A stretch of DNA of 50,322 nucleotides, from assembly GCF_905479755.1 (NCBI RefSeq), contig NZ_CAJQNT010000042.1, positions 1-50,322 of the forward strand, read 5' to 3'. This stretch comes from an uncultured Schumannella sp. (lineage in GTDB: Bacteria; Actinomycetota; Actinomycetes; Actinomycetales; Microbacteriaceae). The translations under genes and the position numbers were made by a program. This document shows, in pieces, positions 32,701 through 41,712 of the stretch (within the stretch, counting starts at the first letter, position 1; each line of letters opens with the position of its first letter). The notes beneath the pieces were generated by a model. It was given only the letters and a program-made list of their open reading frames with translations, was not told where the DNA came from and searched no databases.

Positions 32701-34053
32701 ATGAGCTTCGAGCCGCGGTCGGTGACCGCATTCCGTTACGCGGCGGCGCGTTTCGATGCCGCGACGGCCGTCGCCGAGTTCGACTTCGAGCTGGTCGGTG
32801 CCGGCGAGCCGCTCCGCTTCACCGAGTCGATCACGTTCACGAGTGGGTCGGCCGCCCCGCCGCTGTCGAGCGACGACGAGGAGCGGCTGGAGCGCGTGCT
32901 GGTCCTGCTCGGGGCCGTGCTCGGGCTGAGCTACTTCAAGGCAGCCGCGCCGGCGCGCGTCGACCTCGATGTCGCGGGGCTGACGGCCGAGGCCGTCGAG
33001 TACCTCCGCCAGGTGCTCCGCCACGGCCTCGCCGAGTTCGCCTACCGCGCGGGACTTCCGGCGTTGCTGAGCCCTGAGATCGTCGCTGCCGAACTCGCCG
33101 CCGCGCTTCCCGTGCGTGACGCCGAGGGCACCCCGCTCGTCCCGATCGGCGGCGGCAAGGATTCGGTCGTCTCGGTCGAGTCGCTGCGTGCCGTCGGGCT
33201 TGAGCCGGTGCAGTTCGCCGTCAACCCGAACGCGATCATCACGCGCGTCGCCGAGGCGAGCGAGCTGCCGCTCATTGCCGCGCGACGCCGGCTCGATCCC
33301 GCGCTACTCGAGCTCAACGCGCGGGGAGCGCTCAACGGGCACGTCCCGGTGACCGCCATGAACACGCTCATCGCGGTCGCGCAGTCGCTGCTGCTCGGCC
33401 TCGGCCCGGTCGTGATGTCGAACGAGAGCTCGGCCTCAGACCCGACCCTCGAATGGAACGGCCAGAGCGTCAACCATCAGTGGTCGAAGAGCCTGGAGGC
33501 GGAGCGCCTGCTCGCCGCGGTGCTCGAGGCGCAGGCGGGGCTGCGCGGAGCCTCGTTCTCGCTCCTGCGCCCGTTCAGCGAGCTGCGCATCGCGCGCGGC
33601 TTCGCGGCGACGACGCGCTACGACGACGCGATCGTCAGCTGCAACCGCGCCTTCCGGCTCGCGGGGGCGACGCCCACCTGGTGCGGCGAGTGCGATAAGT
33701 GCCGCTTCGTCTTCCTCGCGCTCGCCCCGCACCTCGAGCCCGAGCGCCTGCTGCACATCATCGGCCACGACCTGTTCGCCGACGAGGCGCAGCTGCCCGG
33801 CTTCCGCGCCCTGCTCGGGCTCGGCGAGCACAAGCCCTTCGAGTGCGTCGGCGAGGAGGCCGAGAGCTCGGTCGCCGTGACGCTCGTCTCACGCATCCCG
33901 CGCTGGGCGGAGTCCCCGGTGATTCGCGCGCTGTTGGCCGAGGCCCCCGAACTCGCCGCGGGGGACGCGGCGCTTGAGGAGCGCATCCTCGGCGAGTCGA
34001 GCGCACTTCCGGTCGCCGAGATCTTCGAGAAGGCGCGTCGTGCGCTGGTCTGA
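32701..34053 (+). CDS. murL: UDP-MurNAc-L-Ala-L-Glu epimerase
   Basis: This 450-residue protein matches MurL, which uses ATP to convert the terminal L-glutamate of UDP-MurNAc-L-Ala-L-Glu to D-glutamate. It has the pyrophosphatase-like nucleotide loop IGGGKDSVVSVESL (around residue 150), MSNESSAS with the following PTLEWNGQSVNHQWSKS (given in parts), and the cysteine cluster WCGECDKCRFVFLAL. The gene overlaps the next gene, a murD2 homologue, by 14 bp, the pairing known for this pathway. It replaces glutamate racemase (MurI) in organisms that use it. Its location beside rph and rdgB is where many actinobacteria keep murI. Confidence 0.88.
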   Translation: MSFEPRSVTAFRYAAARFDAATAVAEFDFELVGAGEPLRFTESITFTSGSAAPPLSSDDEERLERVLVLLGAVLGLSYFKAAAPARVDLDVAGLTAEAVEYLRQVLRHGLAEFAYRAGLPALLSPEIVAAELAAALPVRDAEGTPLVPIGGGKDSVVSVESLRAVGLEPVQFAVNPNAIITRVAEASELPLIAARRRLDPALLELNARGALNGHVPVTAMNTLIAVAQSLLLGLGPVVMSNESSASDPTLEWNGQSVNHQWSKSLEAERLLAAVLEAQAGLRGASFSLLRPFSELRIARGFAATTRYDDAIVSCNRAFRLAGATPTWCGECDKCRFVFLALAPHLEPERLLHIIGHDLFADEAQLPGFRALLGLGEHKPFECVGEEAESSVAVTLVSRIPRWAESPVIRALLAEAPELAAGDAALEERILGESSALPVAEIFEKARRALV

Positions 34054-35395
34054 GCTCGAGGGACGCCGCGTCGTCATCCTTGGCACCGGTCGTGAGGGCA
34101 TCGCGCTCGCCGAGCACCTGCTCGGATCGGGCGTGCGGGCGCTGTACGCCGCCGACGACCGCGACGGCGACTCCGCCGCCGCGTGGCGCGGTCGCTTCGG
34201 CGCGGCGGTGCCGTTGCTGATCGCGCCGAGCGCCGCGACCCTCCGCCTGAAGCGCCTCCAGGTCGCGATCGCCTCGCCCGGGATTCCCCCGCACGGTACG
34301 CTGCGACGCGCGGTGCAGCAGGCGAAGCTCCGCGTCACCACGGCGACGGATCTCTGGCTCTCCGAGAACGCTGCCCGCACGACGGCGGTCACCGGCAGCA
34401 AGGGCAAGTCGACGACCGCCGCGCTCGTGCACGCGATCTCGGTCGCGCACGGGGTGAGCTGCGAGCTCGGCGGCAACATCGGCATCCCGCTACTGCGGCT
34501 GCCGGACGCCGAGCGCTACGCGGCCGAACTCTCGAGCTACCAGTGCTCCTCCGTGACCACCTCGCCGGATGTGGCCGTGCTGACGGCGCTGTTTCCCGAG
34601 CACCTCGACTGGCACGGCAGCGAAGAGCAGTACTACGCCGACAAACTCAACCTGATCGCGCACGGGCCGCGCCGTGTCATCGTGAACGGCGAAGACCCGA
34701 GGCTCCTGGCCGCGCTGGAGCGATTCTTGCCCGACGTGGACGTCGAGCTGGTCGGGGCCGCCGAGAACCGCTGGAGCGTGTCGGGGCGCGCCGGGTCGCG
34801 GGAGATCCTGCGCGACGGCGTGCGGTTCGTCGACGCCAGCACGCTGCCGCTCGTCGGCCGCCACAACCTGCGCAACGCCGCGCTCGCGCTCGCCGCCGTC
34901 GAGGCCGCCGGCACCGAACTCGACCCCACGACCGTGCTCACGGCGCTCGCCGGATTCCGCCCGCTCGAGCACCGCCTGGAGCGCGTACCCGACCCGAGCG
35001 GACTGGTCTTCATCGACGACTCGCTCTCGACGAGCCCGTTCGCCGCCGTGGCCGCACTTGAGGCGCTCGACACGCGCGACCTCGTGCTCATCGTCGGAGG
35101 TCAAGACCGCGGCGTCGACTACGCGCCGCTCGCCGACTACCTGCAGCAGCATCCGGTTGCTGCCGTGATCGGACTGCCCGACAGCGGGCCGCGCATTCTT
35201 CAGGCGCTCGCGCCGACGGGCATTCTGACGGTGCCGGTCGACGGCATGGACGCCGCCATCCGCACCGCGCGTAAGGTCATCGACGACGGCATCGTCTTGC
35301 TCTCGCCTGCCGCGCCCAGCTACGGTCACTACCGCGACTACGCTGACCGCGCCGCCGACTTCCGCCGAGCGATTCTCGCCTCGGCTCTCGCGTGA
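34040..35395 (+). CDS. murD2: UDP-MurNAc-L-alanine-L-glutamate ligase
   Basis: This 451-residue Mur-family ligase has the ATP loop [14 protein letters not shown], the [10 protein letters not shown] and [18 protein letters not shown] motifs of the central domain, and a C-terminal domain with [11 protein letters not shown] and IDDSLSTSP as in MurD. Beside murL it is best read as MurD2, which adds L-glutamate to UDP-MurNAc-L-Ala in the cytoplasm before epimerisation, rather than the D-Glu-adding MurD. GTG 34040 has GAGAAGG 6 nt upstream, inside murL. The assignment to MurD2 rests on the pairing. A standard murD is expected elsewhere only if the organism keeps both routes. Confidence 0.85.
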   Translation: MRWSELEGRRVVILGTGREGIALAEHLLGSGVRALYAADDRDGDSAAAWRGRFGAAVPLLIAPSAATLRLKRLQVAIASPGIPPHGTLRRAVQQAKLRVTTATDLWLSENAARTTAVTGSKGKSTTAALVHAISVAHGVSCELGGNIGIPLLRLPDAERYAAELSSYQCSSVTTSPDVAVLTALFPEHLDWHGSEEQYYADKLNLIAHGPRRVIVNGEDPRLLAALERFLPDVDVELVGAAENRWSVSGRAGSREILRDGVRFVDASTLPLVGRHNLRNAALALAAVEAAGTELDPTTVLTALAGFRPLEHRLERVPDPSGLVFIDDSLSTSPFAAVAALEALDTRDLVLIVGGQDRGVDYAPLADYLQQHPVAAVIGLPDSGPRILQALAPTGILTVPVDGMDAAIRTARKVIDDGIVLLSPAAPSYGHYRDYADRAADFRRAILASALA

Positions 35396-35415
35396 TCTCA
35401 ACAGAACGGACCCCC

Positions 35416-36168
35416 ATGCCTCGCTCCGACGGACGCGCCGCCAACCAGCTTCGACCCGTGACAATCGAGCGCGGCTGGAGCGAGCAGGCCGAAGGCAGCG
35501 CGCTCATCTCGTTCGGCAAGACGAAGGTGCTGTGCACCGCGAGCTTCTCCAACGGCGTTCCGCGCTGGAAGATGGGCTCCGGTAGCGGCTGGGTGACGGC
35601 CGAGTACGGCATGCTGCCGCGGTCGACCAACGAACGCATGGGCCGCGAGTCGGTCAAGGGACGGGTGGGCGGTCGTACGCACGAGATCTCGCGCCTTATC
35701 GGCCGCAGCCTCCGCCCGATCATCGACCTGAAGGCGCTCGGGGAGAACACCATCCAGATCGACTGCGACGTGCTGCAGGCCGACGGCGGCACGCGCACCG
35801 CGGCGATCACGGGAGCGTACGTCGCGCTCTTCGACGCGATCGAGTGGGGTCGGGCCAACAACTTCATCGGCAAGAACGCGAAGGCCCTGCTCGACTCGGT
35901 CTCGGCGATCAGCGTCGGAATCGTCGACGGGGAGCCGGTGCTCGACCTGCCCTACGTCGAGGATTCGGCGGCGGAAACCGACATGAACGTCGTCGTGACC
36001 GGCCGCGGGCTGTTCATCGAGGTGCAGGGCACCGCCGAAGGCGCCCCCTTCGACAAGCGGGAACTGGATGCCCTGCTCGAGCTGGCGCTGTCCGGCACCG
36101 CCGAACTCGCCCAGCTTCAGGCCGCCGCGCTCGGCGTGACGGCGCCCCAGGTCTTCACCGGGAGCTGA
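35416..36168 (+). CDS. rph: Ribonuclease PH
   Basis: This 250-residue phosphorolytic exoribonuclease trims tRNA 3' ends. It shows [40 protein letters not shown], the RNA-binding RIxRSLR-type segment ([13 protein letters not shown]), [12 protein letters not shown] and the C-terminal [14 protein letters not shown] 35416 matches the usual start of the family; a GTG at 35392 that overlaps the murD2 stop would add eight residues. It lies in the murL-murD2-rph-rdgB run, with 1 bp before rdgB, so all four are probably co-transcribed. Confidence 0.96.
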   Translation: MPRSDGRAANQLRPVTIERGWSEQAEGSALISFGKTKVLCTASFSNGVPRWKMGSGSGWVTAEYGMLPRSTNERMGRESVKGRVGGRTHEISRLIGRSLRPIIDLKALGENTIQIDCDVLQADGGTRTAAITGAYVALFDAIEWGRANNFIGKNAKALLDSVSAISVGIVDGEPVLDLPYVEDSAAETDMNVVVTGRGLFIEVQGTAEGAPFDKRELDALLELALSGTAELAQLQAAALGVTAPQVFTGS

Positions 36169-36169
36169 G

Positions 36170-36748
36170 ATGACCACCTTCGTGCTCGCCACCCACAACG
36201 CCCACAAGGTGGTCGAGCTGCGGGCGATTCTCGGCGAGCGCCTCGGCCCGCACGAGATCGTCGGCTACGACGGCCCCGAACCGATCGAAGACGGCGACAC
36301 GTTCGCCGCGAATGCGCTCATCAAGGCGCGGGCGGCGGCCGCGCACTCGGGCCTTCCCGCGATCGCGGACGATTCGGGCATTTCCGTCCGCGCGCTCGGC
36401 GGTGAGCCGGGCATCCATTCGGCCCGCTATGCGGGCACCCGCAACGATCGCGACAATCTGGAGTTGCTGCTGTCCAACCTCGAGGGGGTGTCGGATCGCG
36501 CGGCGAGCTTCTGGTGCGCGGCGGCCCTCGTTGACGGCGACCGCGAGGTCGTCGAGGTGGGGGAGTGGCCCGGGCAGGTGCTGACCGCCGCCGCGGGCGA
36601 GGGCGGTTTCGGCTACGACCCGATCTTCCGCCCCGACGGACTCGAGGGCAGTTCGGCCGATCTGAGTGCGGACGAGAAGAATGCGATCTCGCATCGCGCA
36701 CGGGCGTTCGGGGCGCTCGTCGTGCGGATGCGCGAACTGTACGGCTGA
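36170..36748 (+). CDS. rdgB: Non-canonical purine NTP pyrophosphatase (RdgB/HAM1)
   Basis: This 192-residue house-cleaning enzyme hydrolyses ITP, XTP and dITP to monophosphates so that they are not built into DNA or RNA. Family motifs are clear: the start LATHNAHKVVEL, FAANALIKARAAA, LPAIADDSGISVRALGG, SARYAG, and GEGGFGYDPIFRPDG with SHRARA near the end. The length is standard. It starts 1 bp after the rph stop, the conserved rph-rdgB arrangement. The stop is followed by a 101-bp gap before the cation transporter gene. Confidence 0.95.
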   Translation: MTTFVLATHNAHKVVELRAILGERLGPHEIVGYDGPEPIEDGDTFAANALIKARAAAAHSGLPAIADDSGISVRALGGEPGIHSARYAGTRNDRDNLELLLSNLEGVSDRAASFWCAAALVDGDREVVEVGEWPGQVLTAAAGEGGFGYDPIFRPDGLEGSSADLSADEKNAISHRARAFGALVVRMRELYG

Positions 36749-36836
36749 GTCAGTCGGCGCGCACGACCGCGCGCAACTGAGAATCGTCATCGTTCCCGAG
36801 AGGACGAAAGTCCGGGTTGGTGCTCCGCGTCCTGTC

Positions 36837-36842
36837 TAGGCT
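36837..36842 (+). promoter_or_regulatory. Leaderless-type -10 of the cation exporter gene
   Basis: TAGGCT ends 7 nt before the ATG at 36850. A weak imperfect repeat (GAATCGTCATCGTTC, 36781-36795) lies 41 bp upstream and could be a metal-regulator site. Confidence 0.5.
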
Positions 36843-36849
36843 GGAGAGC

Positions 36850-37758
36850 ATGAGTCACGACCACGCGCACGGCACGGCGAACCGTCGCCGCCTCGCGATC
36901 GCGCTCGTGATCGTCGGCGTCTTCTTCGTGGTCGAGGTCGTCGGAGCGATCCTCTCGGGGTCGCTCGCGCTGCTCGCCGACGCGGGCCACATGGTGAGCG
37001 ATGTCATCGGCTTGACCGTCGCGCTCGTGGCCAGCGCGATCGCCGCGCGGCCGGCCACCGACCGCCACACCTTCGGATTCCAGCGGGCGGAGGTGCTTGG
37101 CGCCCTCGCGAACGGGGTGCTGCTCACGGTCGTCGCGGTCTCGGTGGCGGTCGAGGGAGTTCGGCGGCTCGTGTGGCCGGGCGAGGCCGAGGTGGTGGCG
37201 CTGCCGATGCTGGCGGTGGCGGGCGCGGGGCTCGCGGCCAACGTCGCGGCGCTGCTGGTACTGCGCGGCGGCGACCGCGAGTCTCTCGGGATGCGCGGGG
37301 CCGCCCTCGAGGTGCTGGGCGATCTGATCGGGTCGGTCGTCGCGATCGCGGCGGCGCTCGTCATCCTCGCCACCGGGTTCGTTCCGGCGGATGCGATCGC
37401 CTCGCTCGTCATCGCGGCCCTCATCGTGCCGCGCGCGCTCGTGCTGCTGCGGGACGTCGTGCGCGTCTTGACCGAGTCGGCACCGCGGGAGACGAGCGTC
37501 GCCGAGATCCGCGCGCACCTCGAGTCAACCGAGGGGGTGATCGCCGTTCACGACGTGCACGTCTGGGCGATCACCTCGGGCTCACCGGTGTTCAGCGCGC
37601 ACGTGGTCGTCGACGCCGAGTTGTTCGCGGCCGGCGACACCGGAGCATTGCTGGAGCGCTTGGGGGCGTGCCTGACCGATCACTTCGACGTCGCGCACTC
37701 GACCTTCCAGCTCGAACCGGCCGACCACGCCGAGCGCGAACCGCACACGCACCGTTAG
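36850..37758 (+). CDS. Cation diffusion facilitator (CzcD/ZitB-like metal exporter)
   Basis: This 302-residue protein has six transmembrane helices and a C-terminal cytoplasmic domain. A His-rich start (SHDHAHG), LLADAGHMVSDVIGL with the HxxxD metal site in helix 2, and a second pair in LGDLIGSVVAI (here Asp with Asp of GFVPADA) are characteristic of zinc/cobalt/cadmium exporters driven by proton exchange. The cytoplasmic part has AVHDVHVWAITSG and a terminal His-containing tail. The -10 hexamer supports ATG 36850; a longer frame from 36817 is less likely. It converges with the next gene by 4 bp of overlap. Confidence 0.93.
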   Translation: MSHDHAHGTANRRRLAIALVIVGVFFVVEVVGAILSGSLALLADAGHMVSDVIGLTVALVASAIAARPATDRHTFGFQRAEVLGALANGVLLTVVAVSVAVEGVRRLVWPGEAEVVALPMLAVAGAGLAANVAALLVLRGGDRESLGMRGAALEVLGDLIGSVVAIAAALVILATGFVPADAIASLVIAALIVPRALVLLRDVVRVLTESAPRETSVAEIRAHLESTEGVIAVHDVHVWAITSGSPVFSAHVVVDAELFAAGDTGALLERLGACLTDHFDVAHSTFQLEPADHAEREPHTHR

Positions 37759-38777
37759 TCGGCGACGTCGATCGCCGCGAGTCGTTCGGCGACCGCCTGC
37801 ACGACCTCGCGGAACTCAGTTTCGGTCGTTTGCCATGCCGACATGTTGACGCGCACGACGAGGTTGCCGCGCTGCAGGTCGTACACGTAGAACCGGCTTC
37901 CGGCTTCGTCTTCGCGCCAGCCGACGGCGGCCACCGAGTCGGGAACCTCGAGAGCGGGCGCCGGGGTCACCAGCGGCGACCACGCCGAGAGGCCCGAGCC
38001 CATCGTGTACTGATCGCATCCCGCCAGCAGCGAGTCCACCGTCTGCATGTGCTCGACCGCGGCAGCGGAGTTCTCGAACACGCGTGCGTACTGCAGCACC
38101 GACTGCCAATAGTCGGCGTCGCTGAACTCTCCGACGAAGTGGATCGTGCTGCCGTCGTAGCGCGGTCGCTCGTCGACGCCGTACGCGATCGGGGCGGCCG
38201 CGTTGGTGAAGAAGCACCCGTCGGGCTCCGCCTTCTCATCGCGCCACGCCCGGTTCGTCGCGCTCAGTTCTGCCCCCGGCGTCGTTTCGGGGAAGTCGCC
38301 GAAGACCGCCCAGGTTTCGGGCAGTTCCAGCGCGTCGCGCTCGGTCTCGGTGAGCACGATGGCGGGGAGATCGAGCCCGGTGATGCACCGATCCGCGCAC
38401 TCCTGTGGATCGGCGGCCAGTGGCGAGCCCGCGGCGCCGTCGAGAAGTGGGTCCACCGTCACGTTCCCGTCGTCGAGTCCGTCGCGGATGCCGGCCGACA
38501 CGCTCGTGACCACGGCGATCAGCATGGCCGCGATACTCGCGATGAGCAGCAGCCCGAACGTGATCGAGCCGATCCAGATCGCGACCTTCGCGCCGGTGCT
38601 CAGCCCGCGGCGCGCGGCGACCGGAGCGGCCGGCGCCGCGGTGGGCACGGACTCGCCCCCGGCGGGCGGCACCTCGGTTGCAGCCGGGTCCGGCGGTGCG
38701 ACCGCGGGGCCTGCTGTCATCGGTGAGCCGCCCGGGCTCACCCACCCCTCGGTGTCGCGCTGCTTGCCCACGTTCAT
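37755..38777 (-). CDS. Single-span exported protein of unknown function
   Basis: In this 340-residue protein, a Pro/Ala-rich cytoplasmic tail (1-55) is followed by one transmembrane helix (about 66-92: VAIWIGSITFGLLLIASIAAML, in part) and an exported domain of about 245 residues. This has four cysteines (ECADRCITG, GCFFTN, AGCDQYTMG) that may pair as disulfides. The domain contains FVGEFSDADYW and ends in an amphipathic helix. I do not recognise the family. GTG/ATG choice: ATG 38777 has a G-rich element upstream, and ATG 38720 is an in-frame alternative. A TACATT hexamer about 40 bp upstream may be its -10. Confidence 0.75.
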   Translation of the reverse strand: MNVGKQRDTEGWVSPGGSPMTAGPAVAPPDPAATEVPPAGGESVPTAAPAAPVAARRGLSTGAKVAIWIGSITFGLLLIASIAAMLIAVVTSVSAGIRDGLDDGNVTVDPLLDGAAGSPLAADPQECADRCITGLDLPAIVLTETERDALELPETWAVFGDFPETTPGAELSATNRAWRDEKAEPDGCFFTNAAAPIAYGVDERPRYDGSTIHFVGEFSDADYWQSVLQYARVFENSAAAVEHMQTVDSLLAGCDQYTMGSGLSAWSPLVTPAPALEVPDSVAAVGWREDEAGSRFYVYDLQRGNLVVRVNMSAWQTTETEFREVVQAVAERLAAIDVAD

Positions 38778-38915
38778 GCCCCCGGCTCACTCCCGCTCCA
38801 CCGTGAAGCGATCATCACTCACAATGTAGTGGCTGGGGGCCGGTGCGCGGAACACGTCGAGAACGCGCGACCGCTACAGTGTCGTCACCGCCCGAGAGCC
38901 CCGGAGGACCCGCCT

Positions 38916-40805
38916 GTGACCGCACCGCGCACGACCGTCCGAGAACGCCTTCAATACTCGTTCGACAGCTGGATGTCACGGGGAACCGGCGCGATCATGG
39001 CGCTCCTCGGGCTCGCGACGATCGTCTTCGTCGTGCTGCTCGGCCTGCTCGCGTGGTTCCTGCTGCGGGTGTGGCCCGACGGCATCAACGCCCCCGGCGA
39101 CGACCCGAGCGACCTGCTGTGGAACGCCCTGATGCGCACTCTCGATCCCGGAACGATGGGCGGCGACGAGGGGTGGCTTTTCCGCGTGCTGATGCTGCTC
39201 GTGACGATCGGCGGGCTCATCATCGTCGCGAGCCTCATCGGCATCGTCTCGGGCGCGTTCGACGCGAAGATCGAAGACCTGCGACAGGGGCGCTCGCGCG
39301 TGATCGAGAGCGGTCACGTCCTCATCCTCGGCTGGAGCCCGAAGGTGTTCACCGTCATTGCCGAGCTGGTCCTCGCCAACGAGTCCGAACGCCGCAGCGT
39401 GATCGTGGTGCTCGCGCCGGAGGACAAGGTCGAGATGGAGCAGCGGATCCGCGACGAGGTGGGAGGCACCGGGCGCACGCGCGTCATCTGCCGGTCGGGA
39501 GACCCGATGAGCCTGGTGGACCTGGAGCTCGGGAGTCCGCACCGCGCGCGCAGCATCGTCATCCTCGCGCCCGAGGGGGACGACGATGCCGACGCGACCG
39601 TGATCCGCACGGCGCTCGCGGTGACCAACAACCCGAACCGCCGCCGCGAGCCCTACCACCTGGTCGGTGAGCTGCGCGATGCGACCAATCTGGAGGCGGC
39701 CCGGCTGGTGGGTCGCGAGGAGGCGCATTGGGTGCTGGCGAGCGAGTTGATCGCGCGGGTGACGGTGCAGACCTGCCGCCAGAGCGGTCTCAGCGTGGTC
39801 TACACGGACCTGCTCGACTTCGGCGGGGACGAGATCTATTTCACCCGGCGGCCGCGTCTCGCCGGGCGAACCTACGCTGAAGTCCAGGCCGCGTTCCCGG
39901 ATGCCGCGGTGCTCGGCTACGCGACGCGGGATGCGGTGGTTCTGAACCCGACCGCGGATTCCCGATACGAGGCGACCGACGAGATCGTCGTGATCGCCGA
40001 GGACGACAGCACGATCGCGCTCGGGGAGCCGGGGATCGCGGATGACACCGTGATCGCCCGGCGCGACGCCGAGGCGCTGGTCCCCGAGCGGACGATCGTG
40101 CTGGGGGTCACGGCGGGGCTCGCGGGGATGCTGGTGGAGCTCAACGAGTACGTCGCGCCGGGGTCCTCGGTGCTCATCGTGTCGACGCATCCCACGCCCG
40201 AACTGCCCACGCTGTCGAACCTCGAGGTGGCCTTCCAGTTCGGCGATCCCGCGAGCCGCGTGCTGCTGGACTCGCTGTCGCTCGGGGACGCCGATCACAT
40301 CGTCGTCAATGCCGAACGGGAGCAGCTGGCGCCCGAACGCGCCGACGCACGAACCCTCATCACGCTGCTGCACTTGCGCGACATCGCCGACCGGCTCGAG
40401 GTTCACCTGAATGTGGTGACCGAGATGCTCGACGACCGCAACCGCGAGCTCGCCGAGGTCACCAACGCGGACGACTACATCGTGAGCGAGAAGCTCGTGA
40501 GCCTGATGATGAGCCAACTCGCCGAGAACCCGCGGCTCGCCGAGGTCTTCGACGAGGTGTTCTCCAGTCGGGGGAGCGAGGTGTACCTGCGTCCCGCATC
40601 GCAGTACATCGCCGAGGGAGAGAGCGCGAACTTCTACACCGTGCTCGCCGCCGCGCGCCGCCACGGCGAGACCGCGATCGGCTACCGGATCGAGAGCGAG
40701 GCGCGCGACCCGCGACGCGCGTACGGGGTGCACCTCAACCCGCACAAGGCGGACCGGATCACCTTCGCGCCCGGCGACCGCGTGATCGTCCTCGCCGAAC
40801 ACTAG
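38916..40805 (+). CDS. CASTOR/POLLUX-like ion channel
   Basis: This 629-residue protein has two N-terminal transmembrane helices (about 25-50 and 86-110) separated by a loop (ALMRTLDPGTMGGDEGW) in the position of a pore helix. They are followed by RCK-like Rossmann domains starting at SGHVLILGWSPKVFTVIAEL (in pieces), with acidic ligand sites (IVILAPEGDDDADATVIRTAL). The order matches the bacterial relatives of plant CASTOR/POLLUX channels, which conduct cations and respond to calcium in plants. The typical K+ selectivity sequence TVGYG is absent. GTG 38916 has GGAGG 8 nt upstream. The bacterial role is not established. Confidence 0.85.
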   Translation: MTAPRTTVRERLQYSFDSWMSRGTGAIMALLGLATIVFVVLLGLLAWFLLRVWPDGINAPGDDPSDLLWNALMRTLDPGTMGGDEGWLFRVLMLLVTIGGLIIVASLIGIVSGAFDAKIEDLRQGRSRVIESGHVLILGWSPKVFTVIAELVLANESERRSVIVVLAPEDKVEMEQRIRDEVGGTGRTRVICRSGDPMSLVDLELGSPHRARSIVILAPEGDDDADATVIRTALAVTNNPNRRREPYHLVGELRDATNLEAARLVGREEAHWVLASELIARVTVQTCRQSGLSVVYTDLLDFGGDEIYFTRRPRLAGRTYAEVQAAFPDAAVLGYATRDAVVLNPTADSRYEATDEIVVIAEDDSTIALGEPGIADDTVIARRDAEALVPERTIVLGVTAGLAGMLVELNEYVAPGSSVLIVSTHPTPELPTLSNLEVAFQFGDPASRVLLDSLSLGDADHIVVNAEREQLAPERADARTLITLLHLRDIADRLEVHLNVVTEMLDDRNRELAEVTNADDYIVSEKLVSLMMSQLAENPRLAEVFDEVFSSRGSEVYLRPASQYIAEGESANFYTVLAAARRHGETAIGYRIESEARDPRRAYGVHLNPHKADRITFAPGDRVIVLAEH

Positions 40806-40817
40806 GCCCGCGCCCGC

Positions 40818-40823
40818 TACGCT
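40818..40823 (+). promoter_or_regulatory. Leaderless-type -10 of the gene at 40831
   Basis: TACGCT ends 7 nt before the ATG at 40831. Confidence 0.5.
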
Positions 40824-40830
40824 CGGATCC

Positions 40831-41259
40831 ATGGGTTTGTTCGGGCGCCGCGAGGAAGACACGACGTTTCCGAAGGGGGACCGCGGCTCGGGTGACTTCG
40901 GCCAGTACGACTACGCGCTGAAGGCGCGCCGCAAGGGCACCGTCATTCAGCTCGCGGGCAGCGATCCGCACCAGGAGGAGCTGCGCGCCGTCCTGGAGGC
41001 GGCCGACGCCTCGATCGAGACGGCGATGTCGCCGCGCACGGTGCAGCAAGAGGGCGTCGATGCGCCGATCGAGGTGCGCCTGTTCACGGGGCGCCGCGTG
41101 AGCGGTGTCGTCGGGCGGGTGCCGCGCGGGCTCGAGGCGATCGTCGACGAGACGCTTCGTCGCCTCGAGGATGCGGGTTCCAAGCCGCGCATCCCGGTGC
41201 GGATCGTCGAGAAGCGCGGCGTGCTTCGCGTCGAACTGCTGATGGGCGCGGTGCGCTGA
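40831..41259 (+). CDS. Conserved-looking hypothetical protein
   Basis: This 142-residue soluble protein of no recognised family starts with GLFGRREED, followed by a long charged segment. Its second half (IEVRLFTGRRVSGVVGRVPRGLEAIVDETLRRLED) resembles a small alpha/beta nucleic-acid or peptide-binding fold, but no catalytic residues are evident. It follows the ion-channel gene by 25 bp and has its own -10 hexamer. Codon use is typical of the chromosome, which supports that it is a real gene. Confidence 0.75.
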   Translation: MGLFGRREEDTTFPKGDRGSGDFGQYDYALKARRKGTVIQLAGSDPHQEELRAVLEAADASIETAMSPRTVQQEGVDAPIEVRLFTGRRVSGVVGRVPRGLEAIVDETLRRLEDAGSKPRIPVRIVEKRGVLRVELLMGAVR

Positions 41260-41269
41260 CCGCGTCCGC

Positions 41270-41671
41270 CTAGGCGGTGAGGCCCGGGAGGTTCGCCACG
41301 CCGAACGCGATCGGCAGGATGATCGCGAGGTGCGAGACGACGACGCCGAGCGACAGGATGAGGCCGAACACGGCGGGGAGTCGCCCGTGGTCGATGATGA
41401 GCGCGATGATCGCCAGGATCAGCGCGAGGCCGGCGAGCACGAGTCCTCCCACGAGGGCGATCGCGCCCACGCCGACAAAGACCGCGAGCAGGCCGAACCC
41501 GGTCGTCAGATCTTGATCGAAGGACGCGAGCGAGGTGATCGCCACCACGATCGTGATGAGGTCGCCGACCACCGCGAGGATCGCGAGGACGAGCGAGGTG
41601 ATGCCGAGGCCGCGGCGCTTTTTCGCCGGGGGCTCGGTGGCCGGGACAACGGATTCGGTCGAGTCGGTCAT
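41270..41671 (-). CDS. Small four-helix membrane protein
   Basis: In this 133-residue protein, a short polar N-terminal tail (about 20 residues with KKRRG) precedes four hydrophobic helices that fill the rest. This is the pattern of the small actinobacterial DUF4190-like membrane proteins. No functional residues are visible. The -10 TAGAGT 6 nt before the ATG supports the start. Confidence 0.8.
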   Translation of the reverse strand: MTDSTESVVPATEPPAKKRRGLGITSLVLAILAVVGDLITIVVAITSLASFDQDLTTGFGLLAVFVGVGAIALVGGLVLAGLALILAIIALIIDHGRLPAVFGLILSLGVVVSHLAIILPIAFGVANLPGLTA

Positions 41672-41677
41672 GCGCTC

Positions 41678-41683
41678 ACTCTA
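41678..41683 (-). promoter_or_regulatory. Leaderless-type -10 of the small membrane protein gene
   Basis: TAGAGT on the minus strand ends 6 nt before the ATG at 41671. Confidence 0.5.
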
Positions 41684-41712
41684 GCCACGCGCATGGCCGG
41701 CGCGGGAGGGCC

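Noticed and set aside
36778-36800. Zur box before the cation exporter
   Set aside because: TGAGAATCGTCATCG shares only about ten of fifteen positions with the Zur consensus, and its right half lacks symmetry. It is mentioned only as a weak possible site.
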